64,000 nt of DNA from an uncultured Verrucomicrobiota bacterium (GTDB lineage: Bacteria > Verrucomicrobiota > Kiritimatiellia > CAIQIC01 > Lenti-01): assembly GCA_937860055.1 (NCBI GenBank), contig CALMBO010000029.1, positions 62,001 through 126,000 on the forward strand, read 5' to 3'. Shown piece after piece: positions 37,794-46,548 of this stretch. The translations under genes and the position numbers were made by a program. The notes under the pieces were generated by a model, which was given only the letters and a program-made list of their open reading frames with translations, was not told the DNA's origin and searched no databases. How positions within the stretch are numbered: position 1 is the first letter of the stretch; every line of letters starts with the position of its first letter.

Positions 37794-39200
37794 ATGGTTC
37801 ACGAGGCTCGCATCCATCGGATGAACGATCGCGCCCCCGTCCACGGAACGCATGTGCTCTACTGGATGCAGCAGGCCCAGCGCGCCGAATTCAACCATGC
37901 GCTGGAATACGCCATCGAACAGGCCAACGCCCTGCGCCTTCCCGTGGTCGTCGGATTTTCGCTCGCGTCCTTTCCCGAAGCCAACCGGCGCCACTACCTG
38001 TTCATGCTCGAAGGCCTGCGCGAAACGCAGAAACGCCTCGCCGCCCGCGGCATCGGATTTTGCATCCGCCAGGGCCCGCCGGAAGAAGTGGTTCCCGGGC
38101 TGGCCCAGGGCTCGGCGCTTCTCGTCGGCGACATCGGCTACCTGCGCGTGCAGCGACAATGGCGCGAAGCCGTGGCGAAGCGTGTCGCCTGCCCGTTCGT
38201 CTGCGTGGAAAGCGACGTGATCGTCCCCGTGGCGGAAGTCTCGGACCACGCCGAATTCGCCGCGCGCACGATCCGTCCGAAAATCCACCGCCGGCTTCCG
38301 GAATTCCTGAAACCCCTGAAATCCCGTGCCGTCGCCATTCCCTCGGTGGATCTCGCGAAACCTTCCCTGCCGTTGGACGACCCGGCGGCGCTTTGCCGCA
38401 CGCTGGGCGTGGATCATGGCGTGGCGGCCGCCGACCGCCTCGCGGGCGGATTCACCGCCGCAAACAAGCTTCTCGGCCGGTTCATCGACCACCGCCTCGC
38501 GGCCTATGCCGAAGAAAGCGACGATCCCGTCCTCGATGGATGCTCCCACATGAGCGCCTATCTGCACTTCGGCCAGATTTCGCCGCTGGACATCGCCCTG
38601 CGCGTCCACAAGTCCGATGCGCCGCGCGTGGCCATCGACACCTATCTGGAGCAGCTCGTCGTCCGGCGCGAGCTGGGCATGAACGCCTGCCGGTTCAACC
38701 CCGGCTACGACCGCTACGACGCCCTCCCCGCCTGGGCCCTCCAGTCGCTGGAGAAGCATCGCAAGGACAAGCGCGAATTCCTCTATGCGCGCGGACAGTG
38801 GGAGGCCGGCGCCACCCACGACCCTTGCTGGAATGCCGCGCAGGCCGAAATGGTCCGCTCCGGCCAGATGCACAACTACATGCGCATGTACTGGGGAAAG
38901 AAGATCCTCGAGTGGAGCCGCACCCCCGAAGAGGCCTTCGATACCATCCTCTATCTGAACAACAAGTATGAACTCGATGGCCGCGATCCCAACGGATTTG
39001 CGGGCGTGGCGTGGTGCTTCGGCCGCCACGACCGCCCGTGGACCGAGCGCCCGGTCTTCGGCACCATCCGCTACATGAACGCCAATGGCCTTCACCGGAA
39101 ATTCGACATCCAGGCCTATATCGACCGCTGGCTCGGCCCGAAAAACTCCCTTTCCCCTCCGTCCCCTCCCCCGGTCCGCCGCAAAATCGAGCCGGAATAG
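37794..39200 (+). CDS. phr: Class II CPD photolyase
   Basis: A light-driven DNA repair enzyme that splits cyclobutane pyrimidine dimers using FADH-. It has 468 residues, the normal length. Class II marks: HVLYWMQQAQRAEFNHALEY near the N-terminus, GCSHMSAYLHFGQISPLDIA (near 255), LEQLVVRRELGMNACRFNP, SGQMHNYMRMYWGKKILEW, and KYELDGRDPNGFAGVAWCFG with HDRPW (near 395-415), which form the FAD and substrate pocket. The conserved region begins at about residue 20, so either ATG 37794 or ATG 37821 (MNDRAPVHG) could be the start. A Pro-rich C-terminal tail of ~15 residues is unusual but short. Monocistronic. Confidence 0.95.
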   Translation: MVHEARIHRMNDRAPVHGTHVLYWMQQAQRAEFNHALEYAIEQANALRLPVVVGFSLASFPEANRRHYLFMLEGLRETQKRLAARGIGFCIRQGPPEEVVPGLAQGSALLVGDIGYLRVQRQWREAVAKRVACPFVCVESDVIVPVAEVSDHAEFAARTIRPKIHRRLPEFLKPLKSRAVAIPSVDLAKPSLPLDDPAALCRTLGVDHGVAAADRLAGGFTAANKLLGRFIDHRLAAYAEESDDPVLDGCSHMSAYLHFGQISPLDIALRVHKSDAPRVAIDTYLEQLVVRRELGMNACRFNPGYDRYDALPAWALQSLEKHRKDKREFLYARGQWEAGATHDPCWNAAQAEMVRSGQMHNYMRMYWGKKILEWSRTPEEAFDTILYLNNKYELDGRDPNGFAGVAWCFGRHDRPWTERPVFGTIRYMNANGLHRKFDIQAYIDRWLGPKNSLSPPSPPPVRRKIEPE

Positions 39201-39268
39201 ATGCAAATCTAGGAAAATGGTGTAGAATAAGGTCCCTATCGCGCAACCCGTTGGCTGCGAACAAAAAA

Positions 39269-40414
39269 ATGAACATATTCATCGCCAGAGAAATGCATCC
39301 GGGCGAGACCCGCGTGCCCATCCTTCCCCTCAATGTGCAGAAGCTGGTCAAGATGGGCGCTTCCGTCCATGTCGAGTCCGGCATCGGCAACTCCCTTTGC
39401 CTCTGCGATGACGCCTATGCCAAGGTCGGAGCCGATGTCGTTTCCCTCGGCGAGGGCCTCGCCAAGGCCGACCTTGTCCTGCGCCTCCGCAAGCCCCCCG
39501 TCGAGGATATCGCCAGAATGAAACCCGGCGCCATCCAGGCGGGCTATCTCGATCCCTTCAACGCCCACGACCTCATCCGCTCCCTCGCGGAACGGAACAT
39601 CAGCGCCGTCAGCCTCGAGATGCTGCCCCGCACCACCCTCGCCCAGAAAATGGATGTGCTCAGTTCGCAGGCCAACCTCGCCGGCTATGTGGCCGTCATC
39701 CTCGCCGCCAGCCGCAGCGGAAAGATCTTCCCCATGATGAGCACGCCCGCCGGCACCATCGCGCCCGCCCGCGTACTCATCATCGGCGCGGGCGTCGCCG
39801 GCCTGCAGGCCATCGCCACCGCCCGCCGCCTCGGCGCCGTCGTCGAGGCCTTCGATACCCGGCCCGTCGTCGAGGAACAGGTCAAGTCGCTCGGCGCGCG
39901 CTTTGTGAAGATCGACCTGGGCGAAACCGGCCAGACGAAGGAGGGCTACGCCAAGGCGCTCACGCCGGAACAGCTCGAACTCCAGCGCAAAGGCCTCGCG
40001 CGGCACTGCTCGAACTCCGACATCGTCATCACCACCGCGCAGGTGTTCGGCCGGAAGGCGCCGGTCATCCTGACGCACGACATGATTGTCGGCATGGCCC
40101 CCGGCAGCATCGTCGTGGACATGGCCGTCGAAACCGGCGGAAATGTGGAAGGCTCCCGCATCGACGAGGAGCTGGAGATCGACGGGGTCCGCCTGATCGG
40201 CCTGGCCAACCTGCCGGGCCGGGTCGCCTACAACGCCAGCCAGATGTATTCCAACAACCTGTTCAATTTCGTCGAGCATTTCTGGAACAAGGCGGAGTCG
40301 CGCTTCGAGCTCCGCCGCGAGGACGAGCTCATTGCCGGCTGCCTCGTGACCCACGGCGGCGAAATCGTCCATCCCGCCATCCGCGACCTGCTCGGCCAGG
40401 GAAAGGCAGGCTGA
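39269..40414 (+). CDS. pntAA: NAD(P) transhydrogenase subunit alpha, NAD(H)-binding part
   Basis: Domain I of proton-translocating transhydrogenase: hydride transfer between NADH and NADP+ coupled to the proton gradient. It has 381 residues. Seen: REMHPGETRVPILP (N-terminal alanine-dehydrogenase-like motif), QAGYLDPF, LPRTTLAQKMDVLSSQANLA, dinucleotide-binding GAGVAGLQAIATARRLGA (near 168), EAFDTRPVVEEQVKSLGA and VDMAVETGGNVEGS. Soluble, as in the three-subunit arrangement. No clear Shine-Dalgarno precedes the ATG (AACAAAAAAATG); TAGAAT at 39223-39228 is a possible -10. Followed two bases after its stop by pntAB. Confidence 0.95.
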   Translation: MNIFIAREMHPGETRVPILPLNVQKLVKMGASVHVESGIGNSLCLCDDAYAKVGADVVSLGEGLAKADLVLRLRKPPVEDIARMKPGAIQAGYLDPFNAHDLIRSLAERNISAVSLEMLPRTTLAQKMDVLSSQANLAGYVAVILAASRSGKIFPMMSTPAGTIAPARVLIIGAGVAGLQAIATARRLGAVVEAFDTRPVVEEQVKSLGARFVKIDLGETGQTKEGYAKALTPEQLELQRKGLARHCSNSDIVITTAQVFGRKAPVILTHDMIVGMAPGSIVVDMAVETGGNVEGSRIDEELEIDGVRLIGLANLPGRVAYNASQMYSNNLFNFVEHFWNKAESRFELRREDELIAGCLVTHGGEIVHPAIRDLLGQGKAG

Positions 40415-40416
40415 CC

Positions 40417-40713
40417 ATGGGCACCCTCCTGTTCTTCGTCTTCGTGCTTTCCATCTTCCTGGGGCTGGAATTGATTTCCAAGGTCCCCTCCCAGCTCCAT
40501 TCGCCCCTGATGTCCGGTTCCAACGCCATCTCGGGCATCACCATCGTGGCCGCCCTGGTTTCCACCGGACTCGACGATGGTTCGCGCCTGACCACCCTCC
40601 TCGGCTTCCTGGCGCTGGTGCTGGCGACCGTCAACGTCGTCGGCGGTTATCTCGTCACCGACCGGATGCTGGCCATGTTCAAGAAGAAGGATTCCAAGGA
40701 GGCCCCGCGATGA
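40417..40713 (+). CDS. pntAB: NAD(P) transhydrogenase subunit alpha part 2 (membrane)
   Basis: A 98-residue membrane protein forming part of the proton channel (domain II). Three hydrophobic segments are seen: LLFFVFVLSIFLGLELI, the ISGITIVAALVS region and LLGFLALVLATVNVVGGYLV; the VPSQLHSPLMSGSNAISGI block is diagnostic of the family. The C-terminus is Lys-rich. Its stop overlaps the pntB start by four bases (ATGA). Separate pntAA/pntAB genes as here occur in Rhodospirillum-type enzymes rather than the fused E. coli PntA. Confidence 0.95.
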   Translation: MGTLLFFVFVLSIFLGLELISKVPSQLHSPLMSGSNAISGITIVAALVSTGLDDGSRLTTLLGFLALVLATVNVVGGYLVTDRMLAMFKKKDSKEAPR

Positions 40714-42113
40714 ATCGCGCCTCCCTCGTCGAATCCGCCTACATCGCCTCGGCGGTGCTGTTCATCATCGGCCTGAAGATGCTCGCCTCGGCCCGGACGG
40801 CGAAGCGGGGAAACCTGGTTTCCGCCGTGGCCATGCTCATCGCGATCGTGGCCACCTTGTGGGTCCGGGGCATCGTTTCCTACCCGCTGATCCTCGCCGG
40901 ACTCGCGATCGGCGGCGCCATCGGCGCCGTGGCCGCCCGGCGCGTGGAGATGACCGCCATGCCGCAGATGGTGGCGGTCCTCAACGGGTTCGGCGGGTTG
41001 GCGAGCCTCCTGGTCGGCTGGGCCGAATACCATCGGGCGCTCCATGTTCTGCCGGGTTCCGCCGCCCTCTCCGTCCCCACCATGGTCTCCACCTACCTGG
41101 CGGTCCTGATCGGCGGAGTCACATTCACGGGCAGCCTTGTCGCCTATGCCAAGCTGGCGGAGAAGATCGACGGCCGGCCGATCCTGTTCCGGGGCCAGAA
41201 ACCCATCAATGCCGCGCTTCTGGCCGCCTCGCTGCTCATCCTCGTCGTCGGCAGCCTTGCGCCGGGCTCCACCTATGGTCTCTTTCTCCTGGCGGTGGGC
41301 CTTTCCTTCGTTCTGGGCATCCTCGCGGTGATCCCCATCGGCGGCGCTGACATGCCCGTGGTGATTTCGCTCCTGAACAGCTATTCCGGGCTCGCGGCCT
41401 GCGCCGCCGGCTTCATCATCGCCAACACGGTGCTCATCGTCGCCGGCTGCCTCGTCGGCGCCAGCGGCCTCATCCTCACGCAGATCATGTGCAAGGCCAT
41501 GAACCGCTCGCTTTCCAACGTGCTGTTCAGCGGCTTCGGGGCCGCCAAGGGCCCGCAGGCCGGGGAAGGAGAAAAGCGCGAGGTCCATCCCATCTCCGCC
41601 GAGGATGCCTATTATCTCCTGGAATCCGCCCGCTCGGTCGTCGTCGTCCCCGGCTACGGCATGGCGGTCGCCCAGGCCCAGCATGTCGTCCGCGAACTCG
41701 GGGACCTCCTCGAATCCAAGGGGTGCGAGGTCAAATACGCCATCCACCCCGTGGCCGGCCGGATGCCCGGCCACATGAACGTCCTCCTCGCCGAGGCCAA
41801 CGTCTCCTACGACAAGCTCGTCGAACCCGGCGACGTGAACCCTCTCATGGCCGCCGTCGATGTCGTCCTCGTCATCGGCGCCAACGACGTCGTCAACCCG
41901 GCCGCGAAGGAGGACCCCTCCAGCCCCATCTTCGGCATGCCCGTCATCCATGCGGACGAGGCCAAGGCCTGCATCGTCCTCAAAAGAAGCATGGCTTCCG
42001 GCTTCGCCGGGATTGAAAATCCCCTCTTCTTCAAGGAGAATACCCGGATGTTGTTCGGCGATGCCAAGGCCACCGTGGCCGCGCTCGTCAGCCAGCTCAA
42101 GGAAACCGAATGA
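40710..42113 (+). CDS. pntB: NAD(P) transhydrogenase subunit beta
   Basis: The beta subunit: an N-terminal membrane half (~residues 1-280, about nine helices) forming the proton path and a C-terminal NADP(H)-binding domain III (~290-467). Seen: MVAVLNGFGGLASLLVGWAE, VISLLNSYSGLAACAAGF, LTQIMCKAMNRSLSNVLF, then VVVVPGYGMAVAQAQHVVRE (NADP-binding loop), YAIHPVAGRMPGHMNVLLAE, VIGANDVVNPAAKEDPSSPI and GMPVIHADEAK. Full length, with all domain III motifs. Co-translated with pntAB. The chalcone-isomerase-like gene starts at its stop codon. Confidence 0.96.
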   Translation: MNRASLVESAYIASAVLFIIGLKMLASARTAKRGNLVSAVAMLIAIVATLWVRGIVSYPLILAGLAIGGAIGAVAARRVEMTAMPQMVAVLNGFGGLASLLVGWAEYHRALHVLPGSAALSVPTMVSTYLAVLIGGVTFTGSLVAYAKLAEKIDGRPILFRGQKPINAALLAASLLILVVGSLAPGSTYGLFLLAVGLSFVLGILAVIPIGGADMPVVISLLNSYSGLAACAAGFIIANTVLIVAGCLVGASGLILTQIMCKAMNRSLSNVLFSGFGAAKGPQAGEGEKREVHPISAEDAYYLLESARSVVVVPGYGMAVAQAQHVVRELGDLLESKGCEVKYAIHPVAGRMPGHMNVLLAEANVSYDKLVEPGDVNPLMAAVDVVLVIGANDVVNPAAKEDPSSPIFGMPVIHADEAKACIVLKRSMASGFAGIENPLFFKENTRMLFGDAKATVAALVSQLKETE

Positions 42114-42124
42114 ACGGAGAATAC

Positions 42125-42679
42125 ATGAAACGGCACCTGATCCTCCCCGGCCTCGCCCTGCTCCTCGCCGCCACCGCCGCCACGGCTTCGGAAAGCCTCG
42201 TCCAGCGGGGATCCGGCCTCCGCACCAAACCCATCCTCGGCGCCATGTACGAACTGGCCCTTTTCGTGCCTGACTCCTTGAAGGATGCCGATGCCCAGGC
42301 GCTTATCGAGGCCGACCGTCCCATGGAACTCGTCCTAGAGATCCAAAGCCGGCTCATCACCCGCGCCCGCTTCGTCGAAACCACCACCAGCGGCTTCGAG
42401 AAGGCCGCCCGGTCCGGATATGTCTCGGACCGGACGCAGGCATTCCTCGACCAGTTCGCCGCCACCGAATTCAAGAAAGGCGACACCGTCGTGATGCGCT
42501 ATGCCGACGGCGGGCTTTCCACCCTCTATCGCAAGCCGGCGGCCGGCGAATCCCCCGCCACGGAAACCGTCCTCGGCACCATCCCCGGCCTCGACCTGAA
42601 GAAAGCCCTCTTTGCCATCTGGCTCGGCAGCTCGCCGGCGCAGGAATCGCTCAAGAAGGCCCTCCTCGGCGGCAAATAG
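42125..42679 (+). CDS. Exported chalcone-isomerase-like protein
   Basis: A 184-residue protein with a signal peptide (MKRHLILPGLALLLAATAATA) and a chalcone-isomerase-like domain: LVQRGSGLRTKPILGAMYEL, ALFVPDSLKDADAQALIEAD, KKGDTVVMRYADGGLSTLYR and LFAIWLGSSPAQESLKKALL. Bacterial members of this fold are periplasmic and of unknown, probably non-flavonoid, function; many bind fatty acids or act in redox contexts. The start at 42125 is preferred (GGAG five bases before ATG); an alternative ATG at 42110 overlaps the pntB stop. It belongs to the pnt transcript. Confidence 0.83.
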   Translation: MKRHLILPGLALLLAATAATASESLVQRGSGLRTKPILGAMYELALFVPDSLKDADAQALIEADRPMELVLEIQSRLITRARFVETTTSGFEKAARSGYVSDRTQAFLDQFAATEFKKGDTVVMRYADGGLSTLYRKPAAGESPATETVLGTIPGLDLKKALFAIWLGSSPAQESLKKALLGGK

Positions 42680-42691
42680 GACTCCATCCGG

Positions 42692-43873
42692 TCAGGAAGC
42701 CGGCTCCGCGGCGCGCGCCGCATCCAGCGCTTCGTAGGCCTTGAGCAGGTCGCGCACGAATCCGAATCCGATCCGCGGCAGCCAGTATTCCCCCACCTCG
42801 ACGACCACCGCATCGCGGCCCTGCAGTTCCCGCAGCAGGTCGAGCTGCCGCTTGTCCAGCGGAACGTTCGGCGCCACGGGATAGAAATAGTGGCGGTTGT
42901 AGTAGTAGTACGTGTCCCGCTTTCGATAAAGCCCCAGCCGGTCCATGAAATTCGTCAGCGTGAACACGAAGCTGTCGCCGATGACCAGGAAATCCGGCCG
43001 GTGGCTTCCCTCCCGCACCTCGGCCACGGGATGGACCTGGGGCCCCGCCAGCGGCCGTCCCGACCACAGGTTCACCAGTTCGCCCAGGTCGTTGTCCGAA
43101 CCGACAATGGTCCGGTTGGTCTCCGCCCCGGTGATCCGCACCGTCGGAATATCCTTCCCCGTCAGCTCCTTCAGCCGCTCCGTGATCCGCTCCACCACGC
43201 GCGCCGCCCCGTATTCGTTCCAATGCGTCCCGCCCTTCGGAAACAGCAGCGGCGCGCCCGGCTCCCGCTTCCACTCCAGGAACAGTTCGTGTGCATCCAC
43301 CAGGTTCACCCCGTCTTCCCGCAGGATCCGGATGAAATTCTCGTAGTTGCTGCGCCGCTCCGGGCGCCCCGCCACGTCGGCCGCCTTCGGCAGGTATTCG
43401 GGATAGATCTCCGCCTTGCTCGGCGCGATCACCAGCAGGAACGCGATCCCGTCCTGCGCCAGCCGGTCCTGGAGCCGCCGGGTGGAAATGCTCACGTTCC
43501 TCAGTTCCGCTTCCGGCCGGCTCCCGCTCTTGTTGTAGGCGTCCACGTAGACCTTTTCGAACAACATCCCGCCGCGCCCCATCAGCACCTGCGTTCCGCT
43601 GCGCTTCGGCAGTTCCCGGAACAGGCTGAAGTTGAACTGGTTCGCCGTCCGCACCATGAATCCCCGCAGCCCGATGCGCTGGTTGATCCACGCGTCGAAT
43701 CCCGCCTGCAGCGAGCCGTCCCACCAGGCGGACAGCGATATCGCCGGCCGCCCCGCCGTGGATTCCACGCCCTGCAGCACATAGTCCGGCGGAATCCCGG
43801 TCGCCATCTGGAACAACGGCAGCGCCAGGAAGAGGCTGAACAGGAGCGCGGCGGTGAGAAGAGTCGTTTTCAT
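42692..43873 (-). CDS. AlgJ/AlgX-like SGNH-type O-acetyltransferase
   Basis: A 393-residue protein anchored by an N-terminal helix (LLTAALLFSLFLALPLFQM). The exported domain resembles AlgJ/AlgX acetylhydrolase-like proteins: INQRIGLRGFMVRTANQFN, VLMGRGGMLFEKVYVD, LVIAPSKAEIYPEYLP, LLFPKGGTHWNEYGAARVVE (the catalytic THW), and FLVIGDSFVFTLTNF (catalytic Ser in GDSF). In such systems an AlgI-type MBOAT passes acetyl groups across the membrane and AlgJ/X places them on a polysaccharide. It starts four bases after the MBOAT stop, so the pair is co-transcribed. The polymer is unknown; no alginate or cellulose genes are adjacent. Confidence 0.88.
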   Translation of the reverse strand: MKTTLLTAALLFSLFLALPLFQMATGIPPDYVLQGVESTAGRPAISLSAWWDGSLQAGFDAWINQRIGLRGFMVRTANQFNFSLFRELPKRSGTQVLMGRGGMLFEKVYVDAYNKSGSRPEAELRNVSISTRRLQDRLAQDGIAFLLVIAPSKAEIYPEYLPKAADVAGRPERRSNYENFIRILREDGVNLVDAHELFLEWKREPGAPLLFPKGGTHWNEYGAARVVERITERLKELTGKDIPTVRITGAETNRTIVGSDNDLGELVNLWSGRPLAGPQVHPVAEVREGSHRPDFLVIGDSFVFTLTNFMDRLGLYRKRDTYYYYNRHYFYPVAPNVPLDKRQLDLLRELQGRDAVVVEVGEYWLPRIGFGFVRDLLKAYEALDAARAAEPAS

Positions 43874-43877
43874 CGGG

Positions 43878-45311
43878 TCAGAACCGGAAATAGATGAAGG
43901 GGTTGAAGCTGCTGGTCGCCAGCACCGATGCCGACCAGGCCAGCAGGAGCATCGCCACGGCCAACCGCGCCAGCACCTGCCCCACGGTGGCGTTCGCCGG
44001 CTCCAGGCGCATGTAGTCGAAGGTGCGGGCCTTCACCGCCGGGCCGAAGCACAGCACCAGCGCCGCCAGCAGCGTCAGCTGGTGCCTCAGGCCGAATTCG
44101 ATCGCCGCCGGCGCGGCGGGCGCGGCGGCCAGGAGATCCACCATGCGGCCCATGTAGGCCACGGCGTGCGACAGCGTCTCCGCGCGGAACAGCACCCAGC
44201 TGAACAGCACCAGGACAAACGTGGCGGGAAGCCCCACCCAGGCCGGCGCGCGGGAAACGCGCGTGTCCTTGAACAGCTTGTCGAGGCACAGGAAGAAACC
44301 GTGGAACGCGCCCCATGCCACGAAATTCCACGCCGCCCCGTGCCAGAATCCCGAAACCAGGAACACGAGCCACAGGTTGGCGTAGGTGCGCCACACCCCC
44401 TTCCGGTTCCCGCCCAGCGGAATGTAGAGGTATTCCCGCATCCAGTTCGACAGCGAGATGTGCCACCGCCGCCAGAATTCCGTGATGCTGCGCGAAATGT
44501 ACGGCCGGTTGAAGTTCTCGAGGAACTCGATCCCCATCAGCCGCCCCAGCCCGATCGCCATGTCCGAATAGCCCGAAAAATCGAAGTAGATCTGGAACGC
44601 GTAGGCCAGCACGCCCATCCACGCCCATCCGCACGACAGCGAGGCCGGCGCGGCGCCAAACGCGGCATCGGCCACCTCCGCCAGCGTGTTCGCCACCAGC
44701 ACCTTCTTCCCGAGCCCCTGGCAGAACCGGAGAATGCCCGTGAAGAACCGCTCGCGCGTGTGGTCGCGCTTCTCCAGCTGCATCGCCACGTCGTGGTAGC
44801 GCACGATCGGCCCCGCGATCAGCTGCGGGAACAGCACCACATAGAGCAGGTAGTCCGCCGCGTTCCGCGCCACCTTCGCCGTCCCCCGGTACACGTCCAC
44901 CAGATAGCTCACCTTCTGGAACGTGAAGAACGAGATGCCGATCGGCAGCGCGATGGCCGTCCACGACACCTCCGTCGCTCCGAACCGCGCCAGCCAACCG
45001 TTCCATTCCGCCACGAAAAAATTCGCGTACTTGAAGTAGAGCAGCAGCGAGATGTTCATCGCGACCGCCGTCGCCAGCACCCCCTTGCGCGCGCCGGGCG
45101 TTCGCCTCCCTTCCGGAAGCGCCTGGCTCATCCAATAGTCCAGCAGGCTCGAAACGAACAGCACGATCACGAAGCGGGGCGCGCCCCACGCATAGAAGAA
45201 TCCGCTCGCCGCCAGCGCCACCCGGTTCCGGTGGCGGGCCGGACAGGCGTAGTACGCCGCCAGCGCCAGCGGAAGGAAGAGGAACAGGAATGTGAGCGAA
45301 CTGAAAATCAT
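43878..45311 (-). CDS. AlgI-like membrane-bound O-acyltransferase (MBOAT)
   Basis: A 477-residue polytopic membrane protein of the AlgI/DltB family that supplies acyl groups to exported glycans. Seen: LYFKYANFFVAEW, LPIGISFFTFQKVSYLVDVY, LYVVLFPQLIAGPIVRYHDV, YFDFSGYSDMAIGLGRLMGI, FNRPYISRSITEFWRRWHIS, YIPLGGNRKG and the catalytic-histidine region SGFWHGAAWNFVAWGAFHG. Ten or more hydrophobic helices. The start at 45311 gives the usual MIFSSLTFLFLFLPLAL; longer in-frame starts add a non-membrane leader and are rejected. It lies between the lipoprotein gene (81 bases upstream) and the AlgJ-like gene (four bases downstream). Confidence 0.95.
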   Translation of the reverse strand: MIFSSLTFLFLFLPLALAAYYACPARHRNRVALAASGFFYAWGAPRFVIVLFVSSLLDYWMSQALPEGRRTPGARKGVLATAVAMNISLLLYFKYANFFVAEWNGWLARFGATEVSWTAIALPIGISFFTFQKVSYLVDVYRGTAKVARNAADYLLYVVLFPQLIAGPIVRYHDVAMQLEKRDHTRERFFTGILRFCQGLGKKVLVANTLAEVADAAFGAAPASLSCGWAWMGVLAYAFQIYFDFSGYSDMAIGLGRLMGIEFLENFNRPYISRSITEFWRRWHISLSNWMREYLYIPLGGNRKGVWRTYANLWLVFLVSGFWHGAAWNFVAWGAFHGFFLCLDKLFKDTRVSRAPAWVGLPATFVLVLFSWVLFRAETLSHAVAYMGRMVDLLAAAPAAPAAIEFGLRHQLTLLAALVLCFGPAVKARTFDYMRLEPANATVGQVLARLAVAMLLLAWSASVLATSSFNPFIYFRF

Positions 45312-45392
45312 GGCTGTCCAAGATGCCGGATCCCCATCCCCCGCGCAAGCGGGAAAAGGCCCGCCCACGGCCCTCCGCATCGAGGCGGCGAC

Positions 45393-46418
45393 CTACTTCT
45401 TCCAGAGGGTGCTCCAGGGATCCGTCCGCTCCAGCGGCGCCCCTTCCTCATCCACCAGGGTGCCGTCCCGGCGCAGGATCCAGACCGGTTTGCCTCCGGG
45501 ATCTTCGCACTGGTACCAGCCGCGTCGCTCAAGCAGGAACGCCATGCGCTCCCCCTTCTTCACGTGCGGCTTCGGCCAGAACGCCCACACGGTCGGATGC
45601 GGGAAGATCCGCGTCTTCTTCCGGTCGGCGCGGACCCAGACCTTCCCCTTCGCCCGCATCTCCGGCAACGTGTGGATCACCTTCTGGTAAACCTTGTAGG
45701 ACAGCACGTCCAGCGCCTCCCCCCGCGAATTCCTCCAGATGTCGAAGAGGAGGACCGGCACGTCCAGCGGATCGAGCGTCAGCGGAAGCGCGATGTTGCG
45801 CGCCCGGTGGTCGGAACTCCACAACAGCGCGTCGTCCTTCGTCGAGCGCAGCTCCACGTGCGTCGCCAGGCCGATGGAGGAAAACGCGACGGCGTAAAGG
45901 CGCCCGTAGCCCCGCACGATGCCGAGCACATAGGCGTCCGCCTGCAGCTCCCGGTCCACCCCGTGGATCCAGGAGCGGAACGTCTCGGTATCGGACGCAT
46001 CCCGCTGGAACAGGTCCTTCCAATCGAGGAAGCTCGTCAGCCCCATGATGTCCAGCTTCCGGAGCGTGCCGTTGAACTGGCGCAGGAGCCCGCGGGGCCG
46101 CGGCTCTTCCGGCGGCAGCAGATGGCGGTCCAGCGCCTGCAGGTCCACGTCTTCGAAATCGCGCACGCTGAAGTGCTGGTAGAACGCAATGCGGCACACC
46201 TGCGCCTTTTCCAGGCCTTCCTCCTTCATGGCGCGGGTGGCGAAGGGAAACACCGCCACCCGGCGCGGCGACTGCCGGTAGTACTCCGGCGTAACCGTGT
46301 AGTCGGGCCCGCTGAAGCGCGCGCGATAGGCCTGGTAGCTTGCGCAGCCCGGCAGCAAGGCCAGCGAAAGCAGCCACACGCCCGCCAGCGGCCACCGGAC
46401 TCGATGCGTTCCGTTCAT
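45393..46418 (-). CDS. Lipoprotein with SH3-like C-terminus, first gene of the O-acetylation operon
   Basis: A 341-residue predicted lipoprotein: signal WPLAGVWLLSLALLPGC with lipobox LLPGC (Cys near residue 26). The body (RRVAVFPFATRAMKEEGLEK, ELQADAYVLGIVRGYGRLYA, ALLWSSDHRARNI) recalls DUF799-type lipoproteins that assemble on other envelope proteins. The last ~60 residues (VKKGERMAFLLERRGWYQCE onward) look like a bacterial SH3 domain. The start at 46418 is chosen because a TTGAGG-16-TATGAT promoter places transcription start on this ATG; an earlier ATG at 46436 overlaps the -10 region. Probably works with the MBOAT/AlgJ pair at the envelope (inference). Confidence 0.8.
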   Translation of the reverse strand: MNGTHRVRWPLAGVWLLSLALLPGCASYQAYRARFSGPDYTVTPEYYRQSPRRVAVFPFATRAMKEEGLEKAQVCRIAFYQHFSVRDFEDVDLQALDRHLLPPEEPRPRGLLRQFNGTLRKLDIMGLTSFLDWKDLFQRDASDTETFRSWIHGVDRELQADAYVLGIVRGYGRLYAVAFSSIGLATHVELRSTKDDALLWSSDHRARNIALPLTLDPLDVPVLLFDIWRNSRGEALDVLSYKVYQKVIHTLPEMRAKGKVWVRADRKKTRIFPHPTVWAFWPKPHVKKGERMAFLLERRGWYQCEDPGGKPVWILRRDGTLVDEEGAPLERTDPWSTLWKK

Positions 46419-46424
46419 GGCGGG

Positions 46425-46452
46425 ATCATAGCCCATCCCGGTCCCGCCTCAA
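46425..46452 (-). promoter_or_regulatory. Promoter of the O-acetylation operon (leaderless type)
   Basis: On the minus strand, TTGAGG (46452-46447), 16 bases, TATGAT (46430-46425). The -10 ends six bases before the ATG at 46418, so the mRNA would start at the initiation codon. Confidence 0.55.
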
Positions 46453-46512
46453 GCCCCATTCTGTTTCCGCTTGAATCCGCCGCCCCCCGCCGCAGAATTC
46501 CCCTCCCGCCGC

Positions 46513-46543
46513 TTGACATCGCCCGGCCGCCATGGTTGATTAT
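46513..46543 (+). promoter_or_regulatory. Promoter of the aroF-pheA-chorismate mutase operon
   Basis: TTGACA at 46513-46518; the -10 lies in TTGATTAT (46536-46543), 17-19 bases away depending on the hexamer chosen. The predicted start site, about 46549, coincides with the GTG of the leader peptide. Confidence 0.5.
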
Positions 46544-46548
46544 CCCGC

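Noticed and set aside
46418-46436. Earlier ATG (MGYDP) for the lipoprotein
   Set aside because: It lies in the spacer of a good promoter; the ATG at 46418 gives a normal lipoprotein signal.
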